NCBI GenBank assembly: GCA_035235625.1
Contig: CP141143.1
Coordinates: 24,349,092 to 24,413,091, forward strand
Reading direction: 5' to 3'
DNA length: 64,000 nucleotides
DNA from: Saururus chinensis
Lineage: Eukaryota; Streptophyta; Magnoliopsida; Piperales; Saururaceae
The translations under genes and the position numbers were made by a program. Position 1 is the stretch's first letter. Every line of letters begins with the position of its first letter. Positions 1-12,939 of this stretch are shown piece after piece. The notes beneath the pieces are model-generated. The model had not been told where the DNA came from. It saw only the letters and a program-made list of their open reading frames with translations, and ran no database searches.

Positions 1-2955
1 GTAGCCCATTTCAAGATTTGATGAAAACATCATTCATTTGGTATTAATGTTCTAGAGTTTAAGGCATTTGGGTCATTCCTTAGAAGGCCCCATATTCTTC
101 CTTCAGCCCCAAGATGTGCCATTCATGCAAACATAAGTAAGAAATATTATATTTAATTTAGTAATGTCCCAGAGTTATTACTATTACTATTACGATTAAT
201 ATTTCTGTTATTATTATTACTATTAAATGAAAGGAGACTTATTATGATGATGATTAATCAATGGAAATGAATTTTAAGTTTCTAAGGATTAGAAAGTCTT
301 ACAGGCAGACAATCTGAGGCAACAGACCCTCCACCGGCTTCACCAGTTACTGACCACACGCCAGGCTGCTAGGTGCTTCCTTGCCATTGCCGAGTACTTC
401 CACAGGCTCCGAGCTCTTAGCTCTCTCTGGCTTGCTCGCCCAAGACAGGAATAATAAATCTGGAAGCCTTGTAGACAAGAAGGAAGACAGCTGCATAAGG
501 AAAAAACAAGATATAAAATTCAGAGAGAGAGAGAGAGGAGCAAGGAATGACATACTTCATCTTTTTTTATTTTCTTTCCACATATTTGATGGGGTCACTG
601 AAAGATCCCCTGACTCTTATAGGTGATGATGTATAGGTATAGTTTAGGGTACTCATTTATCTCTGATCTCTCCAGTGTTGTTTCTTCTCTTCTCTTCATC
701 TATTAGATCTCTTTACACCCCCAACTATAGGTACAGTTCTTCCAGGGAAATGGCTTCAAGTGCTTCTCCACTTTCTGACCATGTCCAGAATAAGGAAAGA
801 GAAAAGAAAAGAAAAGAAAAAGCAGGAAGAGATTGTCTTTCCTTTTGTTTGAGCATCTTGGGCGTCTGAAATCATTTGCCTTTTGCCTGTTTAAGGAAGG
901 TTTTAAGCAATGGACGAATGGTTGAGTCAGTCTCCCATGTGGCTCTTCATACCATACATGCTTTTGGACCATTCCATGGGGCTGACAACTAAGGAGAGGG
1001 ATTTATTTTGCTTTTATTAATGGGGATCAGTTTTTTCTTCTTTTTCATGGGTGGTATTGCTTGATTTCTAGAGTTTGTTGTGGCAATCTGTTTTTGATGC
1101 CATGAAAATTGGTTTATCACTTGATTAATAGGACTAATGCCTCTATTAAGGTTCCTTTCACCACATTAGGTAGAATCTTGCACCCCCATGCTGTTTGAAA
1201 TGCCAGCTTTCTAATCATGGTAGTTGCCTTTTGCTATGGTTGGTGAAATGGTGTTATTGCTGCTAATATAATTCTCTTCATTTTCAAAATCTTTGACATT
1301 GAATTAAGTGGACTAATAATTAAGCAACCCGATCGCGATGTTTATGCAATTATGCCCTGCGAACTTTGTCTAATTGATCGGCGCAACTGCGTGATCATGA
1401 TTAACGACTATTTTATCCAATCAATCGGTAGCAATTTTGGCCTAAAATCAATGTCTTCAGAATAAAAATTCTGTTATTAAGTCAACTTTGATGATTAAAA
1501 ATACGGTCGTTTACCAAACCACACTGTATTTTTGGGTTTAGGATACATGTATGCTTAGTTGTCATGGAAGGGACTAAACATGTAGACTTTTGAGAACCAT
1601 GTGGTGGGTGTACCATGTCAAGGAAATTAGACACTATTTTCCTCTCCTCTTGTTTTAATGGTTCAAATGTTTTGAAAATACGTTGGGAAGAGTCATGTTT
1701 GTCACGAAGAGCTGTAGGTCAAGGGGGGAAATCTGCCAAAGACAAAGAAACTCGAAGCGGCCATAACACGGCAAGGGCAAACGCTGTCCTACTTGAATTA
1801 ATTGCTAATTAAAATCATTACAGTTGCTTAAACCAGTTTAACATTTCTTCTATTGTTCTTCCTGCCTTGAATTCTGCTTAGAAGTTTTCCCCTGGGCTTG
1901 GGCTGCTGGGCTACATGCAAAGATATTGTGGGCAGTTTTCTGGCCGGTTAATGGGTTGATTATAAAGTTGTAGCCTACAACTCGTTAGAGAAAAGCACAT
2001 TATCACATACTCTAGCCAAAAGCCCACTCAAAAATTTTCAGGGTGCATTGAAAGATGTGTTTCCTATGTCAATGGGGGAAGAGGGCCGAAACATGAAAAT
2101 ATTCGAAATTTCTTTTTTTTGTTAATTTGTCATACACATTATGAGACAAGCCTGCATATCGTAATTTGAAGAGTTGAACTTCAAGGGGGTGGGAGGCCAA
2201 GCATCCATCGTCCATCATCTGTCCAAAATTTTGGGCGTCCAATGATTCTTTTTTTGTTTTTGTTTGTTTTTTTCTTTTTATGGAACTTGAACTGATGTCA
2301 TAGTAGAGCATTATTTTTGTGGAGATTGAGTCTTAATCTCTCTCTCTCTATTAATCTGATTATGGGCAGTCCTCATTGATTCAAATGTTCTTTCCCAAAA
2401 AAGACAAAAGAAAATCAACAACCAAAAATAAAAGCAGACAAAATGACTCTATTGTAAAGCTTGTATGTTGCCCTTCATAGTAAGTGCTGAAGTACACCAT
2501 CTCCATTCTTCATTTTTGCGTACCTTGAATTTGAAGACAAATTTATCAGTACGTAACAGAAGGATTTTTAATGGAGTCTTCTTCTACAAAACTCATCTAT
2601 TTACTCGGATCAGCAATGAAGTGCATACTCACGCCTCAGCATCACCTGGAATAGCATATGGGGTGGACGTTTTTCAGTGTGCAATTAACATCCTGCTCTT
2701 AATGGTTTGAAGGATGTTTCAGTGTTTTAGTTCATGAAGGTTCTTATTTGTATGTTTGGAAGCTAATTGGCGCTAAGAGGGATCTTGTACTGGTAGTTAA
2801 TAGTTTGTAAGTTTGTTAAGATTTTGAGTTTGAACTTTGAAGGCTAGAAGGCCCAATTACAATTGGGAAGCCCGTTTGGCTCAAAGGAAAGGTTGTTAAG
2901 CCAAAGGAGTGTCAACTGGAGTTAGTTTTTATTGAATTAGTTGTTGGTATGTACA
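1..2955. other. No recognised gene (left flank)
   Basis: About 3 kb in which I recognise no protein family, RNA gene or transposon. Short open frames on both strands (for example 381-626, 703-972, 2465-2710) are under 90 codons, overlap each other in opposite directions and show no known domain. There is a short GA run near 521-538 and a CT run near 2338-2348. The composition is less repetitive than the rest of the window, so this may be low-copy intergenic DNA or the flank of a gene outside the window. Confidence 0.5.
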
Positions 2956-3144
2956 AGCATAGTTAGGGCTGCCAACGGTATCCGTTTTACTGTTCTACCG
3001 TCTATACCGTACCGTTAAGAAGTTAAATGGTATGATTAAATTTATTCGATGGGTAAATAAGAGGATAAATTTATCTGACCGTTATCTTAATGGAAGGTAA
3101 TGGAAAAAGTTGTTTCATACCCATTTATCCGTTACCCATTTGTC

Positions 3145-3172
3145 ATATAATATATATATATATATATATATA
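3145..3172. repeat. AT microsatellite
   Basis: Uninterrupted TA dinucleotides inside the hAT element, just inside its left subterminal region. Confidence 0.9.
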
Positions 3173-4117
3173 CTCGTTAGTCTTAAGTGGTTCAATTTCA
3201 AAAGAGATTGGCTTATGATCTTTTACAATAATCTTCATGTCATGATTCACCACGGTAATTTACTCAACGAAAGATATCATTCAAATCCAAATATTTATTG
3301 TATTTATTTAACTACTTACAACCATTTACTATAGTTGTTACAAACTATTACTTGGAAGATAATTTACTCTTTCTAGCATTTCATTTCGAACTCTATTTTT
3401 TTAATAAAAAAATATATTTATAATTTATATTTTATATTCTCTTAAACTCACTTCGCTTTGATGTTTCCCATTTGGTTGTTTTGTCTAATTTTTATGGTCT
3501 CATTAGGTCACACTTCATCTTTAATCATATGTGATAAAATCTTAACTAGCTATATAGACACTTTGTACAAAATACTTTTACAATTCTCAAGTTAATTTAG
3601 ATTCTATTTTGATAACTCAAACACATGAGTCTTTTTTACATTTTTGATAATTAAACTTGTGGAATGTTTGTTTGTGCAAAGAAATAATTGGTGGGTTTGG
3701 AGTAGGATTATTGAGTCAACTCTATTTTACTCGAGGCTAGACTCAAGTTAGCTCAAATCAAAGCTTGAACTTGGGCTAATAGAACGAAACTCTTGTTTAG
3801 ACCATCTTGATTAACTTAGTTTGAGTGTTGGCTGGCTTAACTTTGAATGAGTGATATAAATAGTTTATTTTGGGATTTGGTATATGTTGGTTGGAATTAT
3901 GACTATGTTACAAATCATGTTTATATATGAGATTGCAAAATTTAGAATGATTTAGTTATTGAAATAGGTTGGAATCAATAAGTTTTGAATAACCAAACAT
4001 GTTTAAGTGAAACTTTGAATAAGTTTAAGTGAAACTTTATCTAAAATATGGTGAAATATTTTAAATTTTTTAGGTGATGATGTCATCATCCAATCAACCC
4101 GGGTTGACTTAACCCAG

Positions 4118-4664
4118 CCCAATATTTTAAAAACCGGCCTGGCCATTGACCCGGATTGGTCGTTGGGCTGGGTTAATTGGGTTCAACAGCTAGTTAACCT
4201 GGGTTGACCTGATTTTTTCATATATTGGATTAAATAGAAAGTTAGGTATAATATTCACACAAAATTATTGTATCTTAGTCAGTAGAGTGTAAATGCTATT
4301 TTTATGACAATCTGGGTTCGAATCTCGACGTGGAGAAAAAAAATTGGCGCAATGTAAAACAGATAAATATTAAATAAAATAAAAATGTGTACAAATAAAG
4401 TTGTTGCAGCCTGGTGGGTTAGACTTGCTGATGGGCTCTCACAGAATGTGATTTGGAAACATGTCTCCAACATAAATTTTTTTCATGAGAGTATTAAACC
4501 GGTCTGACCTGAACAGTGGGTCAGCGGTTCAACCAGCCGGGTTGTGTTGACTCGGTCGGGTTAATTTAACCAGTTAAAGTAGATGAATCTGTTAGATTTA
4601 TCAACTGTGTCCGATTGAGCTTGGTCCGACTGGCTGGGCCTGGCCGATTTTTAAAACATTGGCC
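4118..4664. mobile_element. Nested inverted-repeat element inside the hAT
   Basis: The left arm reads CCCAATATTTTAAAAACCGG and the right arm, near 4636-4664, is its imperfect inverse (GGCCGATTTTTAAAACATTG). Between and around the arms are GGGTTGACC/GGTCAACCC-type words in both orientations. No coding capacity is seen. The outer limits are uncertain, because a further copy of the arm (GGGTTTTAAAACATTGG) lies near 4694-4710. It is most likely a small non-autonomous DNA transposon. I cannot assign a superfamily and found no clean target duplication. Confidence 0.5.
4266..4345 (+). mobile_element. Possible tRNA-derived SINE head (Pol III boxes A and B)
   Basis: A box-A-like TAGTCAGTAGAG at 4276-4287 is followed 38 bases later by a box-B-like GGTTCGAAT at 4315-4323. 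This is close to the spacing in tRNA genes and tRNA-derived SINEs. The flanks do not fold into an obvious tRNA acceptor stem, so a working tRNA gene is unlikely. A-rich DNA follows (4335-4390), as expected for a SINE tail, but no target duplication was delimited. Confidence 0.45.
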
Positions 4665-5248
4665 CGACCACTAATCTATGTCAGGGTTCTGGTTGGGTTT
4701 TAAAACATTGGTTCAAAAAGATACTAATGGATAATGTGCATCACTACATGTGTTCTCATTTTTTCTTGTAATGCACATTTAAAAATAGTTGGCTGTGAGA
4801 AGACAATTATTATTCTCACATTGAGATTCTTCTCAAATAGGCAGTAGATATGTCTTGAAGCTGGACTAATATAATAGAAAATAATTATTAAAAAATAAGT
4901 AGTTTATAGATATATCCCTGTATTTATTTATGTTTCATGTTTAATCTTTACAATTTATTTGCAACAACTATAAATAAGAGTAGTAATGATGTTAGTTTTT
5001 TACCTTAGTAATATTTAATTAAATGAATAAAAAATATTTATTTTAGCCTTTTGGAGCACATTTTAAAAAATATAATGGATAATGGTTATCCGATTAACCG
5101 GCCGATTATTAGTGGAAGGTACGGTTATGGAAGTACCTATACCGTTTACATAATGAAACGGTTATGGATAATGATTTGCGAAATGGTTATGGTAATGGAA
5201 TAAGTTATACCGTAATTGTATCATTCTATTGGTAGCCCTAAGCATAGT

Positions 5249-7430
5249 GACAACCTTCTAAATTGTTTATGAAATAATTTTGGACATTATTAGAGGATTT
5301 TCTGAGTTTTAAAGAAAAGAGAAATTTGTCAACGTGTTCCTCGATGTCAAGGGAGTAACTTGTTGACCGTAAGGTGGTGGACTTTAAAAACTGTCAAAGG
5401 AAGGACTCTCTTGTCTGTAACTCAATTCTAGTGCTTCCCTAAGGTGAAATTGAGCAGAGTAGAGGTGTTTTTGGTCGATTTCAATGCCAATTTCTCATAA
5501 ACTCAGAGGAGAAGGAGTATGGGGAAATGGAAAGCAAGCTCTAAGATTAGTTAAAGTCAAGATAGGAAAACTCTCTATGCATAATTAGTTGCCCTTGAGC
5601 TTAAAACTATATGGGAATGTTGTATATATCTTCTTTTAGTTAAATAATGCATAAGGGTAATTGCTTGATTTTGGTGAGATTGACTTACTGGTTAATTCTC
5701 ATGAAAGTTGGCATTACTAATGGGATGAGAACCTTGTAGAACTTGTGTGTGAACATCAGTATGCAGTAATATAAAGAAGAATACACATTAAAGGAATGAA
5801 TTGCATAAAGAACATAAATTGTGCTCTTGCCAACATGTCCTTCAACATGTCATTGGACTTATCGTCAAGGGTCTAATGTACAAATTTAATGAGAAATTAA
5901 AGAGAGAGAGATAGTGAGCAATGATACAAAAAATTGATGGGTAATGTTAACTAAGATTTATATATTAAGGAAATTGATATGAAATTACAAATACTTAGGG
6001 GTTCAACAAGCTTCCCCTGGCCACTGACTAGTGTTGCGAAGTTCCCATGTGTGCTCAATAGGCCCCTCTACATGTTAGACATGTTGATATTGAAACAAAT
6101 TGAACAAAAGGGGAAAAATATACTCTTGAAAGGTGGTGTAGCCTTGTAATAACAAAGGTATAATAGACTGAATTAGGGGTATTTTGAGAATAAACCCTAT
6201 ATTATGATGAACTAAATTATCCTTTAATGAAAATGGAAAGATATGTTGAAATCTAAGTCAGAAAGATGACTCATGGAGCATATATGAGTTCCAACTAGCA
6301 AAGGGACTTAAATTTATTATGTTGAGCTTCGGTGTCAATGATCACTTGCAATTAGAGAGGGTCACAGTTTCCCTTCAAAAAGTGTGGATGATGATGTATT
6401 AAATGATCATTAGCTATGTTGAGATTATGTACCAATGACTATTTGCAATCTAAAGAGGGTCACATATTAAGGTAGGCCTTCGTCTAAAGGGTTACTGGGC
6501 CAAAAAGTGGCATGTGTCCATATTTTAATATCCCCTGGGCTAGCAAACAATATCCATGAACACGGTTCCTACTCTTTTTTTGTGGTGTATGTGCTTAACC
6601 AAGACGTCAAGAGGATTGTGAGACTCTAAGTTCATGTGGAGTCAAAACTTATGATTGCTCTTGAAGTAGAGTATGAGATGAAGATTACCTGCTAAGGATT
6701 GCATTGTAGTGAAATGTATTTATAATCCAATACTTCTATAAGTGACAAATTCATACATGTCAAAGTGAAACCTAAAAATATAACCATGGAGATTAGTTCC
6801 AATGATAATCTGGAACATTATTATCCAAATACCTTAAGTGGTGCCCGGATTAGATGATAATTACACCTAATTGCGAAAGAAGGTGCACAAGATAATACCT
6901 ATAAGAAAAGGCTAAGATGAGTACAAGAGGATAACCTAAACCTGGAGGCAAACCAAATGGTTAATGAATAAACTTAACTAAACTTGAATGGACATGTATT
7001 ATTTACATCATTTGATCTTACTAAGTATATTTCAAAATACTCATGCATCCTTGCGACGCAAGTGTGTGTTGGTGAGGTGTAGCGGACTACTCCAAGTTTG
7101 AGATCCCTGAAGAGTGAAGTTGTTCAACTATGAAGGTTTACTATTTATATTGTGTAGTATAGGTTTTAGGCATGTGTGGTGCCATTTTTTGTTATAACTT
7201 GTATAAGGTAGATCCTTGGCTTCTTTATAAGATTTTAACCCGCAAATAATAGATGCATGATGGTTTTCTACTCCGTATGTTAAAAAGGCAATGCTCATGG
7301 TTCAGGATATTCTTACAAAAGGATTTTTAATATGTTGTGGCCACTCCGATGCTCTCAAAACATATTTTAAAATCATGGTTGTCACAAGCACACAGATACT
7401 TGCTTAAGCTCATGGCCTGTGACCCTAAAT
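5249..7430. other. Unassigned AT-rich DNA
   Basis: No gene or bounded transposon was recognised. The texture (short direct repeats, no long frames) resembles decayed retroelement non-coding sequence, but I cannot name a family. Confidence 0.35.
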
Positions 7431-8330
7431 TTTCTCAAACAAACTTCAAATTTTTTTTACCATTGATAACCCACTATTGTATCTGTTACAATAAGAACAT
7501 GGTATATTACATGATTATGAGTCTAAAGATGTGGTTACACCCCTTAAAAAGAGCAAAAATTACAGAATTAAGAGAGTCAAGGAGTAAAGAGCCTTTGGTC
7601 CTTTAAATGGAAAGAAAATTGTGTTGTAGGACATCTATTTTCTAGAGAATAGTAAAGCTTGGAAAATCAAAGAGGAATTCACATGCAAACCCTGATTTAG
7701 AGGCTAGATGGAACAATTTCAATCCTATGTTTATGTTTCTAGGATAATTAGATGTATATATCTCTAAGTTAGAACTTCTTAAGCATGTTTGAAATGAATA
7801 TCCCAGTTCTTCAAACTTTTGATTTACATGAAGGTGGATTTTATGAAGTTTTATGGTTTTTCATGACGTAACTCTATTGCATTTTAATAAACATAGTCAT
7901 TTCAATCAAATTGGGAATGTTTTGACCATTGTGCAGCAGATTCGATCTTTCGTTAGACCATCAACTTCATTACTGATGTGTTAATGACATGTTGATTATT
8001 GAAGAAGACAAACCATTCATAGCATTGATGTGACACAAACACGTCATTTTACAAATCGATAGTCACTGTAGTGGGTAGCCATGTTGACGAGTGCATTGGT
8101 GACTAAGGCTGGAGTGAGCCTTCCTATTGTCGGCTAGGATCGGCGTGTTGTTGGAGGTGTTAATGGCCATCAACAACTACACAATGCATCGATGGAACAA
8201 CTGATGATACTTCATTTTATGTTTTCATAGTGAAATTTTTACCAATGCCTCTACCACAAATAAGGTCCGTATTGATGTGTTTTACTTATATAAAAATGTA
8301 AAATTGAAATACATGATGAAAATGTGTATG
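7430..8330 (+). repeat. Diverged third copy of the A/B dispersed repeat
   Basis: Several stretches run in the same order as repeats A and B. A run ending in an ACCATTGATA-type word and a TGTTACAATAA word recurs, then the CCCCTTAAAA context, then the TGTTAATGACATGTTGATTA context, then the GGGTAAGTAAACCCTA context. Equivalent blocks lie at about 26220-27240 (A) and 36180-37210 (B). Divergence is far higher than between A and B, so this copy is older. An 89-codon open frame at 7337-7606 is only weakly similar to frames in A and B and is not credible as a gene. Confidence 0.55.
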
Positions 8331-8730
8331 TAAATAAGGGTAAGTAAACCCTATTTTCGGGCATAGCAAAAGGGTAGAAACATTTAACTACATTCTATGG
8401 ATCATAAAAGAATGTGAAGTAAAAAATCAGACAAATATGTGTACTTTTTCCTCAAGCATTAAATAATTTAGGGGGCAAATTAAATTCCCAAGGCAGAAGC
8501 AAGGGAAAAACTAAAGGAGTACATTTTATGTAAATAAGGGTAAGTAAATCCTATGTTTGTGCATAGCAAAGGGGTAGAAACATTTAACTACATTCTATGG
8601 ATCATAAAAGAATGCGAAGTAAAAAATCAGACAAATATGTGTACTTTTTCCTTTAGCATTAAATAATTTAGGGGGCAAATTGAATTCCCAAGGCAGAAGC
8701 AAGGGAAAAACTAAAGGAGTACATTTTTTT
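8331..8730. repeat. 200-bp tandem duplication, two units
   Basis: Unit one starts at 8331 and unit two at 8531, both with TAAATAAGGGTAAGTAAA. By eye they differ at about nine positions in roughly 195, or about 95 percent identity. The duplication sits at the right edge of the diverged A/B-type copy. Confidence 0.9.
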
Positions 8731-9770
8731 CCATTACTGCTTTTAAAATAAAATGGAGAAGCATGATCATCTCCCTCTCCCTGGCTGCTGCTTCCATATC
8801 TAAATTTAAGTATATCTAAAATAAATTCAATGAGGTAATGCTTATATTATAGGTGATGCTGGGTAATGATTAAATTATAGCTGATGTTGACTTGAAATTT
8901 TTGAGTTAGAAGTGATCATCTATGATTTTCTAGCCCCTTTAGTAATAAAAAATGAGAACTCACCAGGGTATAAGATATTAATATAACTTAGAAGGTCCAA
9001 AGCATTAGGTAAAAAAACAAAAAGTTAATCATAGGTAGGGTTACTAAACAAACCTAGTTCATGCAAGCCCGAAATTGTCCAATTAGAGTCTGAGCCTGTT
9101 AAGCTTAACTACTCATATCCCATTGAAAATAAATGATCATGAGACAATTTCAGGTTACTACTGCATTTAACTCAAAGAGTCATTTTTGGCATCTTATTGG
9201 GATGTAACTTGAATATAGGGTCAAATTTGCCTTTTGGGGTGAAAACCAAACCAAAAGTGAACTTAATTGGGCTCTATATTTCCATTAAAATGAGTGTGTA
9301 GGTTTTTTTGTTACTATATAAGAGAAAGTGGTTATTCTCCATATTAATGTCTTACAAGTTAACAATCTTTCTTCATTTTTTTTAAATTAACAAAATTTCT
9401 AATATAGATGCATATTTTCTTTGAATTAGGAATAATGTAGATGCATGCATGTGACTTTAAGCATTTTCATAAATAGAAAATGAGACAAAAGGTTGGATCT
9501 CATGAGTGAAACAAAACTACAAAGAGCACTATTAATATGCATAAGAATGAGTCCAAATATATGATAGAACTATCTAACTTAAACCTTGAATTTTCTAACA
9601 CTACAATACTAGAGGGATCAAGTTAGGAACATGGAAGCGAATTTGTAGTTACCATTCTTAGTCATTAGTTGACATCCTTATGTGAAGAGTTGTTGCACCT
9701 TCATAGAGAAGTGACATTGTAGCACAATTATATTGATTTATTTGCACTACAATGGCAACACATAGTATAT
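8731..9770. other. Unassigned AT-rich DNA
   Basis: No gene, RNA or bounded element recognised; only short AT runs. Confidence 0.4.
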
Positions 9771-9773
9771 ATG

Positions 9774-10870
9774 ATTATTAATCAGTGGAAAAATAAATAA
9801 GATTTCATCATATACATAAAATTAATGTTTAGGACAATTAACAAAAGTAAATTTAGAACCCAAACCAAATTTAGTTTACATATTCTTTTCATCATATGTA
9901 TAAAATTAATTTTTAACACAACTAATAAAACAAGTTATATTTAAAAAAAAACTAAGTATTGGGCTTCTTCTCATTTTACTGCCACGTACCACATTTAGGT
10001 CTTTTATTAAAACTTTTTATATTGTAGGTTATAAACATCACATTTAATAGTTTAAATAAGTAAATGTTTTTACAAGTTCACATAAAATGTAACATAAAGC
10101 TGTAAATTTTAATTTACAACAAAAAACATAAATATAATTAGAATTAAAATTAACCACTATCCAAAAAAATCATAAATTTAAATAATGACTAATTGTTAAT
10201 GAGTGAAAAAAAAACAAAATTTCATGATATGCATAAAATAAATTCTTAGCACAACTAACAAAAGAAAATTTAGAACCTAAACCAAATTTTGTTCATAATT
10301 TATCATAAAGAATTTTAAAAAATTTAAAGTAATAGTTAATAAAATATAAAAATGAAAATTTATTTATAAATATTTTAAAAAGAACTAAGAACCAGGTTTC
10401 TTTATATATAACCGCCATTTATTATATTTACGTCTTTATTAAATCATTTTATATTTTAGGCTTTAATCATTACCTTTTATAGTCTAAATAAGTAAACGTC
10501 TAAACAAGTTTAGATTAAATTTAAAAGAAAAGAATAAAGTTTAATTAACAACAAACATACATAAATAAAATTAGGATTAAAATTACCTACTATAAAAAAA
10601 GATTATAAATTGAGATAAGAACAATTTGTAAATGAGTGAAAAAATAAATAAGATTTAATCATATGTATAAAATTAATTCCTAACACAACTAACAAACTAA
10701 AATTTAGAACCTAAACTAAATTTTGTTAACAAATTGTCCTCAAGAATCTAATTATTTTTTAAAGTAATAGTTAATTAAATATAGAAACAAAAATTTATGT
10801 ATAGATATTTAAGTAATTAGATTGTCTTTATACAACAATAAACTATGGTTAGATATTATTTAAAAATTTA
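9774..10870. repeat. Tandem array of a ~415-430 bp AT-rich unit, about 2.6 copies
   Basis: The landmark GTGGAAAAATAAATAAG / GAGTGAAAAA... followed by ATAAAATTAAT, then AACAAAAG(T/A)AAATTTAGAACC, recurs near 9780, 10200 and 10630. A second landmark, the GG(T/C)TT(A)...TTTAATAGT/TTTATAGTCTAAATAAGTAAA context, recurs near 10045 and 10475. The units are diverged and the last is incomplete. No coding potential. Confidence 0.7.
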
Positions 10871-11436
10871 TTTAAAACTACATAGTCAACTATAGAAAAA
10901 TGATACTTATGCACAATGAGTGTCTCTAATAAATCCCTCTTACTCCTTTATTCGCTAAACTTTAAAAAAAAAAACTTTATAATTCTCTCTTAAGATGTAT
11001 CTAAAAGTGAGTTGTTTAATTATTACTACCCCCCCTTAACAACTAGCTCACAATTATGACATATGGTTGTTTCTTGATCTTATGATTTTATGTAATTTTG
11101 ATAAATGAGTTTACACTTTATATATTAACTTCTTTTTTTATATAATTGTGAAGAGTATTAACTTAAACCATATGCTTTTATCGTCATGAATGCCATCAAG
11201 ATGCATTGAGTAACAATTAATATTCTCAAATATTTTCTATAAAATCTATAATATTTAAAGAAAGATAGAAATGAGTAGTAAGAATTTATTAAAACATTAA
11301 TATTAGTTACTTAATAAAAAAAAGTACATAAACACATTGAAATTAAATGTCATTTTTATTTTATTCAAACATTGAAAATGAGAGTTAAAACAACTTAAAA
11401 TGCTAGCATCAAAGTGACTGATTTACTCCCTTACTT
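10871..11436. other. Unassigned AT-rich DNA
   Basis: No gene recognised. It adjoins the decayed left edge of the LTR that follows; part may be LTR sequence too diverged to see. Confidence 0.35.
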
Positions 11437-12939
11437 TAAACCCTACTTATCAAAATTCGTTTTTTATGCTTAACAAACCTTAGATCTAAGATTTATTCAA
11501 GGTTTTCAATGTTAAATCAATTTTTAATAGAGTTTAACTTAGATACTATATTTTTGGAAGGTTTCCAAGAAGGGTGAAGGTCAAATCCGAATCTAAACAA
11601 GTGACAAGGTAATGGGTCTTCAAATCTCAGTTTTCTTATGGCAAAATCTCGATTTTTATGGTTTATTTGGAATGGATTTGTTTGATTTAGTACTTTAATG
11701 GTGGAATTAGTAAATGTTAATTTCTTGATCTGATTTCTTAGGGCTTTGTTTTAGAATGGTATAGATTAGTGTTCTAGAAGGTTTCATGAGTTTTTGATAA
11801 TGCTTGGTACCATGGATGAAGATTTGAAGGTATTTTCATGATGTTTCGGTTTTGAAATTCGAAATGAAGAAGAAGGTCAAAACTGCTGTGTTGGCATTAG
11901 AACGGCCTGCCAGGGCATTAGAACGGCAACACTATATTTTTGACTGATTTGCAGTGTATCGGATCGAACAAACCTGTAGGGCGTTCGAACGGCTACACGA
12001 TAGTTTTTGCTATTTTTGAAACTTATGCACATTTCAATGTTTTACTTCATTTGTTGATTCTAATGGTTATGAGAGGTATTATATGATGATATTAGGCTAC
12101 TGGAGGTGTAGAATTGATGATGGAAAATTTATGGAATGTGTTTAAGTGTAGTCTTGTGGCATAATATTATGTTGATAGTTATGCATATTGATATTGAAGT
12201 ACCTTGAACTTGTGCATGTTAGCAATTCTTGTTATTGGAATATATTTTTAACAGGGATGTTATGAGAAAAATGGTGGGATGAGTTCTTTTATAATGAGTA
12301 TGATTTATGGGTGATGGATGTGCTCAAGTCGTAGCTTAATGTGTGGAAAAATCATGGTTGTGGATGAGAATGTTCAATTTTACATGGATAGATTTAGGCT
12401 TTGTGGTGGATTTTGCTTGTGATTTCAGTTAAAATTCATTATTTTGAATGGGTTAAGCATGCATAGGTTTCTTTATGAGTTTATATCAAATCATTAATTG
12501 TATGCTTAGATATGCATGAACACACACGTATGGGGAATTTACTATGACATTGTAGTTAATTATGAGGTAATTATGATGCATGAGGGGACTAATTAGGACC
12601 ACGTTCCATGTGTTGGAACTCACGTAGGTCTTGCTCATGGATATATCATGTTAGCATGTATCATGGATCGTTATTTATGGACAAAGTTTTACATATGTTT
12701 AACTAGAATTAACCGATTGTATGCAATGCTTGAAATTGCGTGCCAGATTAATCACTTGGTGAATTAATAGAAACTTGGTTAGTCCAAAAGGACATGTTTT
12801 CGATTTAAGTTCCTATGTGGAATGTGTATACTCATCTGGACCCTAAGAATCCAGTGTGGTATGCCATGTGCACTCGCTACCACGTGTTCTAGGGTTCCCT
12901 GTGTGGGAATTCAGGCTCTCCCCTCTGCACACTACAATA

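Larger units (their letters stand above)
2964..5240. mobile_element. Non-autonomous hAT-type DNA transposon, 2277 bp
   Basis: The element begins TAGGGCTGCCAA and ends with the near inverse TTGGTAGCCCTA, an 11 of 12 match. It is flanked by a perfect 8-bp direct repeat, AGCATAGT, at 2956-2963 and 5241-5248. Eight-base target duplications with a terminal YAGGG are the hallmark of the hAT superfamily. Subterminal DNA at both ends is rich in short ACCGT/ACGGT motifs, likely transposase binding sites. No transposase frame is present, so it must have moved using an enzyme from elsewhere. It holds an AT microsatellite and a nested inverted-repeat element. The intact duplication suggests insertion as one unit. 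Confidence 0.85.

Noticed and set aside
4269-4345. A functional tRNA gene
   Set aside because: Box A and box B words are present, but acceptor, D and anticodon stems do not pair convincingly, and the region lies in a transposon.
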